A DNA stretch of 64,000 bases, from NCBI GenBank assembly GCA_037178975.1, contig JASJZH010000004.1, forward strand, positions 9,176,001 to 9,240,000. Direction: 5' to 3'. Below the pieces are notes generated by a model. That model had not been told where the DNA came from and did not search any database. It saw only the letters and a list, made by a program, of their open reading frames with translations. The position numbers and the translations under genes are program-made. The DNA comes from Oscheius tipulae (Eukaryota; Nematoda; Chromadorea; Rhabditida; Rhabditidae). Every line of letters starts with the position of its first letter. Position 1 is the first letter of the stretch. This document shows positions 22,867 to 33,270 of this stretch, in pieces.

Positions 22867-25800
22867 ATGGGTGTTCTCTATACTGACAAAGTTAGCGACA
22901 TCAGTATTCAGGTTGGTTTTGTAACAAATTGGTTTTGATATTGCAGATTTTGCACAAATTGGTGCAGATTTCGTTTTTGTCAGGCATTTATGACGGAGAT
23001 AACTTCATTTTAAAAAGTTCTACTGTCTCCCTTTTAGCCAATCACCATCAAAGTCGTCCACGATCATGGAATGCACTACCTCCAAGCGGCTCTTTTCATC
23101 GTGGCCGACATGATGGGAGCTGGAATGATTGCTCTACCCGTAGCTATAGGAAATGCTACTCTGGGCCCCGGCGTCGTTCTCCTCGTTCTAGGAGCCTTCT
23201 TCTCAGCATTCACCGGCATTCAACTAGCGGAAAACTGGAACATTATGCAGAAAAGATGGCCCGAATACAGAGAACACTGCCGGAGACCCTATCCCGAAAT
23301 GGCCTATCGATCTATGGGAAAGATTGCCAAGTGAGTTTAGTCATTTGGTCATTGAGTTCAATTAAAAGGAAAAACAGTCCAGTAAGCTTTATGGTCATGA
23401 GGCTTTATCAATTTATTGCCCTCTGCCAAAACAGGTTAATCAGCTTGAAAAAGTCAAGGCTTGTCTCTTGGCGATAAGCGAAGCATCTGGTCAAAAACGG
23501 CTGCTACATAAACTTCAAGAGAACAGTATTTGAAGCTGTAAACATATCTGGTCAGGAACTAAGAAATGTTTGGCAAGGCGTAAGAATACATTTCTACCTA
23601 TAAAGCCCTAGCCCCTTCGTCTTCGAGCCTTTGTGAGACAAATCTTGCAATTCAGAAGCCCAAGCATTTTGCATATTCCCGGTTTCCAATCGGGGTTTCT
23701 GGGACGATATAGACGATGATATAGGTGTTCAATGTTTCTCCTGAAAACCTTGTATAATAGACCAACGTTTAAACCAAGTCAATAGCTATACCAAATTATG
23801 AGGGACTGTCTATGTCCTTTCAAAAAAACAAGAATTTACATGACGCAAACCAAATGACTGTTTCGACGATAAAGCTTTTGTAATCTCCCATTGACCTAGT
23901 TCACATGTCCTGATTCTGATAAGGCGAGTGCAAGAAAACATGAACCCTGACTTCAAGTTTCTGTTGAAACATCTTCACGAGCATGCGGTTTTGTTGCATC
24001 TATCATTACTTTCAAAAAGTAGAGGATCTTTGAGTGCGGAGGTCAGACAAGCTATCAACCAAAAGTTGTTTGCTTTTCCGAATTTTGGGAAGACTGATAT
24101 CACACTTTTCAAAGAACCTCAGAACGAAATGGGACGGGAACTGGGAAACGTAGTAGAGAGTCAGAACGTTGAACACTTTAGATATGTTTTGGATGGAAAT
24201 GGGTAGAGTTTTCGGTGACTAACTGGTTCAGATCTGTGGTTACAATAGGTTGTAGACACCTCAGTGCAAGCGTAAGAGCCAAGCGCCACTATTTAAGACT
24301 AGTTAAACGGCTCCAAAGACCTTGACCGATATATAAATTTTTGCAGATACATTATGGACGTCATCATGGCCTTCACACTTTACGGAATCGTCACCACCCT
24401 GATTCTCTTCTCCGCCAACAACATCTCTCTGCTTATGGAGCAGCTCTTCAAACTCCACATCAACTTCTGTATCTTAATCCTAGCCGTCGCCCTGATCGTC
24501 TGGCCCTTAACCCTTCTGCGCAGTCCAATGCACTTCTGGCAAGCCGGTGCCATAGCAGCTTTGGCGAGTACTGTAGCAGCTGTCCTGATCGTGACCGGGA
24601 TGTCTATTGATGCTCCAGTTTGTACGAAGGTAATAGTTTTGAGAAACTTGCTAGTGATCTTTTCAGCATGTACAGCTCCCACCCTTTGAGTGGAAAAATC
24701 TGTTCTTGGCCTACGGAACCATGATCTTTTCATATGGAGGACACGGAGCCTTTCCGACCATTCAACACGACATGAAGACTCCTTCTCAGTTCTCAAAATC
24801 TATCGTCATTAGTTACATTTGTTAGTTTCCATATGTAGAAACTGTATAGAGCTGTTCAGTGATTCTTGTGGTTTACGTGACCATCTCGATTCTTGGCTAC
24901 GAGGTCTATGGAGACAGTATTCAGGACATTGTCATTCCGTCGATCCAGGTAAGGTACAGAGACAAATAGAGACAGAGAGGTAGATTGACACAAAGATAGA
25001 GAGACAGAAATAATGACAGAGGCTTGTTCCAGACCAAATGGATCGCCATCACATCCAATATCTTGATTACCCTTCATGTGATGCCAGCCATCATTCTTCT
25101 GTTCTCTCCCCTTGCACAACAAGTCGATCAGCTGCTTAAGATTCCCATCGGTGAGTCCCATTTCATGCTATTAACATCGCAACGAGGGGATTGATACTGT
25201 TCTAGACTGTATATTTGTCACAAATTCACATACTATTCATTTTACAAGTCACGCACAGAATGGTGCAGTAGAAAAGACAGAATAGTCTACAAGGATTGAT
25301 TCTTGTCGAAGATCTCCATCTATCTAAACATTTCTACTGTGAAAAAGAAGAAAGAGGCACTTGTTCCGAGTTATAACGAACAACTTTCGATAAATCTAAA
25401 AACCTCTCAAGTTAACCAGACTCTCACTAAAATAATTGACTGGATTTGTGATACAAAAATCCAAAACGTCCTGGTTGGGTGATTGCTGTAAAAAAAACAA
25501 TGCTAATCAGTTTCGATCTGCTCTCAGAATGAGAAATGCTCCTATCTCGAAGAAAAGAAATGCTTAAATTTGCGCTTTAACTGGAATGAAGAAGAACATA
25601 CCTATCATACGTTCAGAAAGTTGACCGTGGGCTAGAGTATGCGACACAACAAAGATTAAGGACAATTTAAGCGGAAAAAGAAATTTGGGCGGGGGGATGG
25701 CGTGTTGCGTTTGCGCGCAGAGCGGTCCAGACTCCTTCTAAACTGTGGGCATCTGTCCGTGCCGGGCAAAAGACTCACAAAAGTCAAGGGGGCAGGCTGG

Positions 25801-27442
25801 CAGTTCGCATGATGTTAACAAGTTTTCCTGACCGACTAAGCGGAATACTTGGCGTTTGAGAGGACAACCACAGGTCAGGCACCTGCAATGATGACACCAT
25901 TTTACCTTGTAAACATCTCTTCTACCCGGCCTGGATTAGATTCAAAAATGTAACAAGTTTTGGACTAAATGCAACTGAAACATAGACAGCTTCAAGGTAG
26001 CAAAAAAGGGGATGCACTCTTTTCCCTGAGAGGTGGGGGAAGTATACCGCGGCGCCCAAAATCGGGGAAATGGCTTGTAAACAATTGAGTAACATGGTTT
26101 TTTGGTATCTAAACTATGCAAGCGCAATGGTGTCTGTGGTTGACTCTGATGTTTGTTTGTCTGTTTGTTTGTCCGAGGCCACGAAGCAAAGATGGCAGGT
26201 AAAGAATTATTGGCAATTGTGGCAAGTCAGATGTAAACGGAAAGGTGTATAGATATCTCGAAGGACCTATTTCTGCCAGTTTCTTATGGGTCTGATCTAA
26301 AGGAAAGTAGGAGCTACGAAAAAGTCTAGATTGCTAGCGAGAAAGGCAGAGAGAGAGAGACTCGGAAAAACACAGGGGTATAGGCGGGCTAAACAAAAAC
26401 GATTCAGTTTGAACGTTGTGTTGCTGTGCATAAGGCAAAGAAACTGGTGGAAGTGGCGTGAAAAAGAGGAGACAGGTGGAGGTTTGAACGCGTTGAGCGA
26501 CCCTATATCACAGTAAACCTTGCGAATATGTGCGTGACGATCAGTAGACTCAAAAGGAAGAGCAAACCTTTGTTTTGTAAATTGTACTAGCGGCGAGGGG
26601 AGAACTGGAGTTCGTATGACATTTGAATGTATCTCAGAGTTGCTATGCGGAATCATGAGTAGCTCAGTTGAGAGACTAGGAACGAGGGAATGAATGCCCA
26701 GACAGAGACAGCAAGTTAGGGGAATTGCGAAAACTTGGAAACCACGGAATCACTGTCACCTCTTTCAGAGTTCAGTTACAAGAGAGTCATGAGCCGTACC
26801 GCCGTCTTCTTTCTTTGCGTCTTCACAGCCGAATCTCTTCCCGACTTCAGTCTCATTTTGAATTTGGTCGGAGGATCGACTATCTGTCTGATGACTATGA
26901 TTCTGCCCAGTATATTCTGGCTCTACCTGAATGCAATCGACAAGAGAGAGACCGCTGATGACTCTACTCCAACTCTGGCCGAGTAAGAAAGTACATTGCT
27001 GACGCAAAAATGAACTTTCAGAATCTACAAAGCCACTCCGAAATGGCTCCTTGCTCTAAATATCATCTCATTAAGTATGTTCTTAACCAGAATGAATCCT
27101 GAAAGACAGAGACAGAAAGATGGAGAGGTAGAGAAATAAAGAGACATAGAGACAGAGAGACATGAGGAAGAGATCAACGTGTCCAAGATTCCCTTTTTCA
27201 GTTTTCGGCATTAGTGGTGGAATTGCTGCTACAGTAACCTCCTTCCAAGAGGTTTATATCCTATCTAGAAAGAGTTTAAAAACCTTGTTTAGCTTTTCGA
27301 AAGCAACATGGCTGCCCCCTGCTATGTCCAGTTGTTCCAACACAAAAACAAGACCCCCCAAGTCGGCGAACTGAACTGCTGCGGGAAATATCGAAATATT
27401 ACTGTTCACGGTCGAGATCCATATGATTATTGTATTTTTTAA
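22867..27442 (+). CDS. amino-acid permease of the AAAP/SLC36-SLC32 type
   Basis: Ten exons (22867-22911, 23038-23330, 24347-24629, 24667-24820, 24860-24948, 25033-25150, 26769-26982, 27022-27074, 27202-27251, 27293-27442) total 1449 nt, 482 aa, all phases matching. The protein has about eleven membrane spans. The first helix carries DMMGAGMIALPVAIGNATLG, the typical unwound-helix signature of the Aa_trans family, and FSYGGHGAFPTIQHDMKTP in mid-protein is the second hallmark. It should move amino acids with protons across a lysosomal or plasma membrane; the exact substrate is unknown. The C-terminal tail has a Cys-rich, probably lumenal segment (CYVQLFQHKN...NCCGKY). Introns vary from 37 nt to 1.6 kb; two (24949-25032, 27075-27201) contain GACA/GAGA repeats. 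The start exon encodes only 15 residues. Confidence 0.88.
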
Positions 27443-28034
27443 TAACTAGACGTCAATAATACGTGCTAAAAGTGTGTTTATTTCAGTGATCCATCGCTTG
27501 TTTATAATCTTTTGGTCGCAGAGGGCAACGAGAGGTCCTCTCTTGCACTTTGGGTGTTTTGTTGGGCATGTTTTTCTGTTTTTCTGGCGGTTTTCGAAGG
27601 CGGCCGGCCTCTATAATGTTATTGACGACTGCTCTTTTGTGATTGAGAGTCAGTTCTTACTTTTTTTGCTAGAGAAGAATTGACTATATTTTTGTCTCCG
27701 GTCTCGGCTGAAACACATTGTGTCAGAAAACTTCTCACCAGTAGACATCCCATCTAAATTCCATTTCAAAAAAAGTTCTATATCGTAAAATACTCAATCG
27801 TCCATTTATTCCCTGTCGTATTTGAAGTGATAATTTCTTTCAGTGAAACTAGAGATCTTTAGTTTCTCCCTTGCCTTACTTACTGTGGGGGCAGACGGGG
27901 GAACCAATAGGGATGGGATTATATGTTTATAGCATAGAATAAGAGAAAATAAGAGCCGATACGGAGCGAGAGAGTGTAGTGGGGAGGACTGAAGTGTAAC
28001 AACCATGGGTGACATTATACATACAGTCCATTAG
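27443..28034. other. spacer between permease gene and retroelement
   Basis: Contains the permease 3' end. If the element at 28105-31628 keeps an LTR, part of it would be here (27800-28065), read on the minus strand; a single strand cannot prove this. No gene seen. Confidence 0.4.
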
Positions 28035-28065
28035 TCATAGGTGAGGGGTCTCTGGAGGAGACATT
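28035..28065. repeat. 31-bp direct repeat, left copy
   Basis: Exact match to 31695-31725, with a near match in the preceding few bases (TTAG versus TTAT). Sequence diverges immediately outside. On the minus strand it lies just after the envelope stop. Confidence 0.85.
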
Positions 28066-28104
28066 GGGGGGCCAGGCAATAAGAACATTAGATCGTACGT
28101 AGTT

Positions 28105-28629
28105 TCAGAAAACCTTCTTCTTGATTGCTCGCTGGAACTTCCATTGACAATAGATAGGGCAGCCGATGGCGAGTGCTGCAACTACGGCCAGGGGCGCCAC
28201 TACTAGCAGAGCGGTCGTTTTCCACCAGTCCTTGACGAGGGAAATGATTCCGGTCAGGCCCTTGAAGTTCACGAAGTCGCTGACGGGCTTGAACCAGGGA
28301 TTGAATTGCCCGGAACGATCTTCGGTGGCTGCGATGGTAGAACCAATGCCAGCCATTAAGGAACCGCGGAAGGTGGTGTTAGAGGTGGTACAGCTGACAG
28401 TGCAGGTGTCCAAGAATTCCGGTTCACGTGCAACGACGTGAACGGTCGATGTTTTCCCGTTGGGCGAGCATGGGATTGCGAATGACTGCAGCTTGCAGGT
28501 GATGGTAGAGATTTGAGGTTGGGTAGATGTACATGTGACTGCTGCAGAACCTCCCGTCAAACAGTTGTAGCAGCCTGTAACTTCCGACGTTGTGACGGTG
28601 CAGGGAGCTTCATTGATCATTTGGGACAT
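28105..28629 (-). pseudogene. C-terminal part of the envelope glycoprotein, out of frame
   Basis: This frame supplies the expected end of the phlebovirus-G2-like glycoprotein: a cysteine-rich block (GCYNCLTGGSAAVTC), a juxtamembrane region and a transmembrane anchor (TALLVVAPLAVVAALAIGCP) with a basic tail. It is offset by one base from the long upstream frame; the switch falls within or near a run of cytosines around 28725-28735. The break could be a mutation, a sequencing error or programmed slippage. Confidence 0.75.
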
Positions 28630-28685
28630 CCATGTGTGTTGAGTGACGAGAGTGAACTCGGCAACGGCCTCGTGTGAGTTGGCAA

Positions 28686-31628
28686 TCAGTTTTCCATCCT
28701 TGATGTGGATCGAGAATCCCGGGGAAGTGAGGGGGAGTCGATGCTGGAGAGATTTCCGGCAGTAATGTTAAAGGTGGAGCAGTGACAGGTCGTGAGGGTA
28801 GTCGAGTGAGTGCAGCTACAAGTGTTCTTGAGAAAACAGCTGGACAATTGTTTTGCCGCTTCTTCTGAGGAGCATTGTAGAGGGAAATCAGCGTCGTTTG
28901 GTAGCATAACAGCAATTGACGACTGGATGGACTTCTTGGTCAGTTGCACGAGGAACATTGAATTGACTACGGGGAGGGGTGGCGTGGAGAAAAAATCGAA
29001 GGTGACATTGAGTGTCTTCGTGGTGACTGTCTGACCTTGACGGACTCGAAGAAGGTACTTTCGGTCCTTTCCGGTCTCGTCCATCTCTTCGATAAGTAGG
29101 CGACCATACGGTATCCAGTAGTTGCATTTAGTCATCAGATAGATGTCTTCTGATGTCGGTTCAGCTACTGTTCGAGAGAACAAGCAGCCTGGCAGCGGAA
29201 GAGCGCATCCGCAGAGAAGAGTTCCACAGGATTCGGAGCATCGGGAAATTCCTGGGAGATGGCGTAGATGAGAGAACTCTGGAATGTCCGTTCGGGAAGA
29301 GACTGTGTTGCAGAAGGTAAAGTCGCAGGATCCGGCCAGGGGGCATCGTTTCGCGGAATGGGTGACTAGTTGTATGTCCCTTGTGTAGTACAGGGAAGAC
29401 GGTAGACATTCCATTGCCAAATTTTCTAACCGTACCTTGACTTGGCGGTGAACTTGCTCGTTCCACTGTGTTCGAATGGTGAGTTCTCGACGAAGAGAAC
29501 TCATTGTGACTGTGACAGAGTGGACTTGTGTGCAAGACGAGTTTCCGCTGCATTCTTCGAAGTTGGCCTCCATCATAGAAATGCGTTGAGAGGCCGAAAC
29601 GTTGGGCAGAAGGAGGAAGGCGCCGAACAGGACACATGGAACGATTACAAGGGTCGACGGTTGGATCCTTCTTCTGACGTCCTTTTCGACGACCACGAGC
29701 GGAATCAGCTCATCGGTCTCAGACTCTGAGAGAGTAAGTTGATCGCGTCGATTCTTCTTCGGCTGCTTTCGGCAGCAGTTGTCGGCGATCGATTGACAGC
29801 AGGACCCGCAGGCTGTGAGAATTCCGTAGATTTTTCCCTGGATCTGGTACCATGCCTTTCGGCAGCAGCAGAACCACAGTCCAATCAGGGTTACTAGCAC
29901 AGTGTAGGTGTATAATACAACTAGGGCGAGTGTAGCTCGCGGCCAACAGGTTGGATTCAGGAACAATTCTTGACAGAGCCAGCAGTCGATGGACTCACAA
30001 GTAGGAGTTCCTTTACAGTTGATCAGTTCTAGCATCTGTTTAGTGTCATGAAGAGTCCTCCATTGGATGGAGTAGTCAGATAGTGAAGTGGATGGCCCTA
30101 CGTAGAGAGTCTGAATTCCAGACCCGATTAGAGTGGAGCAGCCCTTGTCGTTGACGCAGACTTCGCTGGTCAGAGGGCCATTGATGCCAGTGTGATCCAG
30201 ATTCAGTAGGATTCCTCCAGAGATGCACGACAAGACCTTATCTTTCATTAGAGCCGCTTGTGATTCTGAGAGCAGGCAGGACACGAGTCCGATAGTTAGC
30301 ATTACAGAGACAGTAGGCATGTGGATAGTCGAAAATGTGGCTCTTCGGGGCGAATGTCGACGGCGGCCTGAGTCCGGCAGAGGGCGATGACCTCCCATAT
30401 TGTAAGCAACTGGCTCGTCCATGGGTGTGTCCGGAGTCTCTAACGGGATCAGTTTATTAACGGGGCGCCTAAGGATGTGGCCGTTAGCAGTTCGGATGTC
30501 CGCGCTGCGAATTTCTCCGTCTTTCCCTTTGATGACAGAGACCACAATACCTCGAGGCCAGAAGTGTCTGGGCTGCTCTTTATCGTCGTTGATCAGAACT
30601 GTGTCTCCAATTTTCGGTGTAAGAGTACTTGAAGCGTACTCAATGCTTGTCTTGTCGAATGCTCCCTTTCGGGATAGAAGTCCAGTGCTGAACTTCCTCC
30701 AGAACCGGTCAAGCCCACGTTCGATGTCATCTATAGCTTTCATCGCTGTTGCTCGAGACCTTTGAAGTGGCTGCGGCAGGTATTCAGGATCATCTGGATT
30801 GTCGATGTCGGGCCGTGCAGGGCAAATACGAAGTCGAGGTTGGCAAAAGTCGACCGGACGAAGACTGTCGAGATCTTCGTCGTGAGCAGAAAAGTGAAGC
30901 GGTCGAGAGTTAACGATTGCTTCAACTTGACATGTCAGGGTATGTAGTGTGTCTTCGAACACCTTCCGACGACCAATAGCTTGCAGAAGAGGTTTCTTTA
31001 CGAGAGCGACTGCTCTCTCCCATGTACCTCCTTGCCATGGAGCAGCCGGAGGGATGAAGGACCAGACGATTCGTTCGGAAGCAACGAATGCAGCGATCTC
31101 TTTGGGGACTTCACTGTCTCCTTCTCCAAGAATCTTGGATCCAAGGGCGAAGTTTGTGCCGTTGTCGCTCCAGACCTTCTGAGGAACACCGCGCCTACTG
31201 ATGAAGCGTCGGAAAGCAAGGAGAAATGCTCGTGCGGAGCAATCACTGGCGATCTCCAGATGAATCATGCGGGTAGCGAAACACGTGAACAGACAGACCC
31301 ATCGTTTCTCTTCTTCTCCAGAGGAACTCTTGATGAAGATGGGGCCGAAGAGATCGATTCCAGCAAAGGCAAATGGACTTGCACGAGAGACCCGCTCTGC
31401 GGGGAGATCCGGCAGGTTGGGATATTTGTAGGGGCGTCCATAGATGGAGCATATGTGGCATGAGCTGCAGACTTTCTTGATCAGGCGGCGAATATTCGGA
31501 ATCCAGAATCGCTGTTGGACAAGATCGTGGAGGTGATTTCCTTTCCTGTGAAAGGTCTTGGAATGAATGTCTCTCACAATAGTGGTTGTGAGCAAACTCC
31601 TGTGGGGCAGGTAGATCGGATTTGCCAT
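28686..31628 (-). CDS. integrase-envelope open frame of a BEL/Pao element
   Basis: One uninterrupted frame of 980 codons. Residues about 20-65 are the HHCC zinc-binding head (ends VCSSCHICSIYGRP). Residues about 80-240 are the rve core with the catalytic triad visible as GIDLFGPIF (D), WSDNGTNFA (D) and PWQGGTWERAV (E). A DUF5641-like C-terminal domain follows near 330-395. From about residue 430 it becomes an envelope-like protein: hydrophobic signal-like segment, an internal hydrophobic segment with Cys-rich flank (WFCCCRKAW), and from about 690 a cysteine-rich part like phlebovirus G2. The frame stops early at 28686-28688; the remaining glycoprotein continues in another frame (see 28105-28629). 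Integrase residues look intact, so decay is recent or the frame is under constraint. Confidence 0.85.
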   Translation of the reverse strand: MANPIYLPHRSLLTTTIVRDIHSKTFHRKGNHLHDLVQQRFWIPNIRRLIKKVCSSCHICSIYGRPYKYPNLPDLPAERVSRASPFAFAGIDLFGPIFIKSSSGEEEKRWVCLFTCFATRMIHLEIASDCSARAFLLAFRRFISRRGVPQKVWSDNGTNFALGSKILGEGDSEVPKEIAAFVASERIVWSFIPPAAPWQGGTWERAVALVKKPLLQAIGRRKVFEDTLHTLTCQVEAIVNSRPLHFSAHDEDLDSLRPVDFCQPRLRICPARPDIDNPDDPEYLPQPLQRSRATAMKAIDDIERGLDRFWRKFSTGLLSRKGAFDKTSIEYASSTLTPKIGDTVLINDDKEQPRHFWPRGIVVSVIKGKDGEIRSADIRTANGHILRRPVNKLIPLETPDTPMDEPVAYNMGGHRPLPDSGRRRHSPRRATFSTIHMPTVSVMLTIGLVSCLLSESQAALMKDKVLSCISGGILLNLDHTGINGPLTSEVCVNDKGCSTLIGSGIQTLYVGPSTSLSDYSIQWRTLHDTKQMLELINCKGTPTCESIDCWLCQELFLNPTCWPRATLALVVLYTYTVLVTLIGLWFCCCRKAWYQIQGKIYGILTACGSCCQSIADNCCRKQPKKNRRDQLTLSESETDELIPLVVVEKDVRRRIQPSTLVIVPCVLFGAFLLLPNVSASQRISMMEANFEECSGNSSCTQVHSVTVTMSSLRRELTIRTQWNEQVHRQVKVRLENLAMECLPSSLYYTRDIQLVTHSAKRCPLAGSCDFTFCNTVSSRTDIPEFSHLRHLPGISRCSESCGTLLCGCALPLPGCLFSRTVAEPTSEDIYLMTKCNYWIPYGRLLIEEMDETGKDRKYLLRVRQGQTVTTKTLNVTFDFFSTPPLPVVNSMFLVQLTKKSIQSSIAVMLPNDADFPLQCSSEEAAKQLSSCFLKNTCSCTHSTTLTTCHCSTFNITAGNLSSIDSPSLPRDSRSTSRMEN

Positions 31629-31694
31629 GTTGTAACTCAGATTGGAGTTATTGAAACGGCTCCGTTTCCGTAGAAGCCCGTGAGCGTCAATTAT

Positions 31695-31725
31695 TCATAG
31701 GTGAGGGGTCTCTGGAGGAGACATT
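31695..31725. repeat. 31-bp direct repeat, right copy
   Basis: Exact match to 28035-28065. It lies 66 bp upstream of the integrase-envelope start on the minus strand, so the two copies bracket that coding unit. Confidence 0.85.
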
Positions 31726-31889
31726 TAGAAAGCCCTACCAATCACTGAAAACCTCTGGCTGCTAGCTGGCGAGTGAGAGTTTAATTACGTCAGTTGTATT
31801 ACCAAATCGTCATCACATCCGGAAATCTTATGTTTATGACTTTCGTCTAAGCTCTCACTTTCCCTCATAACACTTTTTTACAGAGCGAA

Positions 31890-33270
31890 ATGGAAGCAAT
31901 TAAAAACACTGTAAGCAATCTGGTCTTTGGAAAGCAGGAGGTCGAAACGGCAACCCCTGCCCACCCGCTGTGGGACGGTGAAAAGAACATGAAGTGTCTC
32001 ATCTGGAATGGGAAAGAGACTGTCGAATATGTTTCTCATGCTCGCCCGATGATTACGGCTCCCACTGACATCCTGCTTAAAGTGACGGCTACCACAATCT
32101 GCGGCTCGGATCTGCACATGTACAAGGGCACCTTCACTGGAATGAAGCCGAGAGATATCATTGGTTAGTGACCCATATTTCTTGCGGAATCATCGAAATT
32201 CAGGTCACGAATTCATGGGAGTCATCGAAGAAGTTGGTGACCAAATCACGAAGCTAAAGGTTGGACAACGCGTTGTGGTTGGCTTTGCGATTGCTTGTGG
32301 CGAGTGTGACTTTTGCAAAAGAAAGGAGTACACTGCTTGTGACCGGACCAATCCGTCCAGATTGATGGAAATAGAATATTCGGACAGGCTCTGTGGAGTC
32401 TACGGATACTCCCACTATACAGGAGGAATTCCAGGTTAGAGAGACTTACAGAGAAGAACTGACAAAAACTTCAGGTGGTCAAGCAGAATATGTCCGGGTC
32501 GCTTTCGCAGAATTCAACTGTCTCCCTCTACCCGACAGTGTCCCAGACGAGAAGGCACTCTATTTAACCGACATCATTCCGACCTCCTATCACGGAGTAG
32601 TCAACGGAGAGGTTGACGAGAACAAAACTGTTGGCATCTGGGGTCTGGGCCCTATTGGACTAATGACGGCCCAGTGGTGCAAGGTCTTCGGTGCCAAACG
32701 AATCATTGGAATTGACTGTGAGCCGGAGAGAATCGCCCTGGCCAGAGATCACTTGGGGATCGAAGTGATCAACTTTAAGGAGGTTGACGATGTCGTCAAG
32801 ACCATCGAGGAGCTGATTGGTGGACATCTGGACGTTGGAATTGAGGCGGCTGGCTTCTCTTTTGCTCAGTCCTGGTCCCACAAGATTCAGATGAAACTTG
32901 GTAAGAAGTTTTAGTGAAAAGTATAAAAAGACTTTCAGGACTGGAGACGGACACCTCGGAAATCTTTTGTGAGATGTTCAGAGCTGTTCGAAAGTTCGGC
33001 AACATTTCGATTGTTGGCGACTACTTCGGCTACGCCAATCATTTCCCAGTCGGAGCAATGATGGAGAAGGCCTTCACTATCCGTTCGGGACAAGATCCCC
33101 TTCAGAAGTACTGGAAGTACTGTCTGGAAAAAGTCCAATCTGGAGAGATTGACCCAACCTTCTTGATCACACATCGTGGAACACTGGCCGACGGACCTCG
33201 CTTCTACAAAATGATGAACGATCAGGAGCTGATCAAGTGCTTCATGAGACCCGAACATCTGACCGTCTAA
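31890..33270 (+). CDS. zinc-containing alcohol dehydrogenase family (MDR) protein
   Basis: Four exons (31890-32163, 32204-32434, 32475-32900, 32939-33270) splice in phase to about 420 aa. Catalytic zinc ligands are visible as CGSDLH and GHEFMGVIEEVG; the structural zinc lobe is CGECDFCKRKEYTAC with all four cysteines. The Rossmann fold has GIWGLGPIGLM, and GIDCEPERIALA places an acidic residue at the end of the second strand, favouring NAD over NADP. Together these suggest an NAD-linked oxidoreductase resembling formaldehyde dehydrogenase-like or sorbitol dehydrogenase-like enzymes; the substrate is not known. Introns are 38-40 nt. The ATG follows TTTTTTACAG by six bases, a likely trans-splice acceptor. 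The neighbouring retroelement frame starts only about 260 bp away on the other strand. Confidence 0.9.

Larger units (their letters stand above)
28035..31725 (-). mobile_element. BEL/Pao-type retroelement remnant (integrase + envelope)
   Basis: The unit is bounded by identical 31-bp direct repeats, 28035-28065 and 31695-31725 (TCATAGGTGAGGGGTCTC...). Between them the minus strand carries an integrase and a glycoprotein resembling phlebovirus G2, the combination known for nematode BEL/Pao elements such as Tas and Cer7. Gag, protease, reverse transcriptase and RNase H are missing, and the sequence beyond each 31-bp repeat differs, so full LTRs are not both present. It is therefore an internally deleted copy, or a gene derived from one. 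Confidence 0.75.

Noticed and set aside
23928-24206. 92-codon open frame inside the permease's 1-kb intron
   Set aside because: No start context, no family motif, and flanking exons of the permease splice across it in phase.
26297-26656. 119-codon minus-strand frame inside a permease intron
   Set aside because: Composition follows the local purine-rich simple repeat; no domain or splice structure.
30421-31463. Plus-strand open frames opposite the integrase
   Set aside because: They are antisense shadows of the long retroelement frame.
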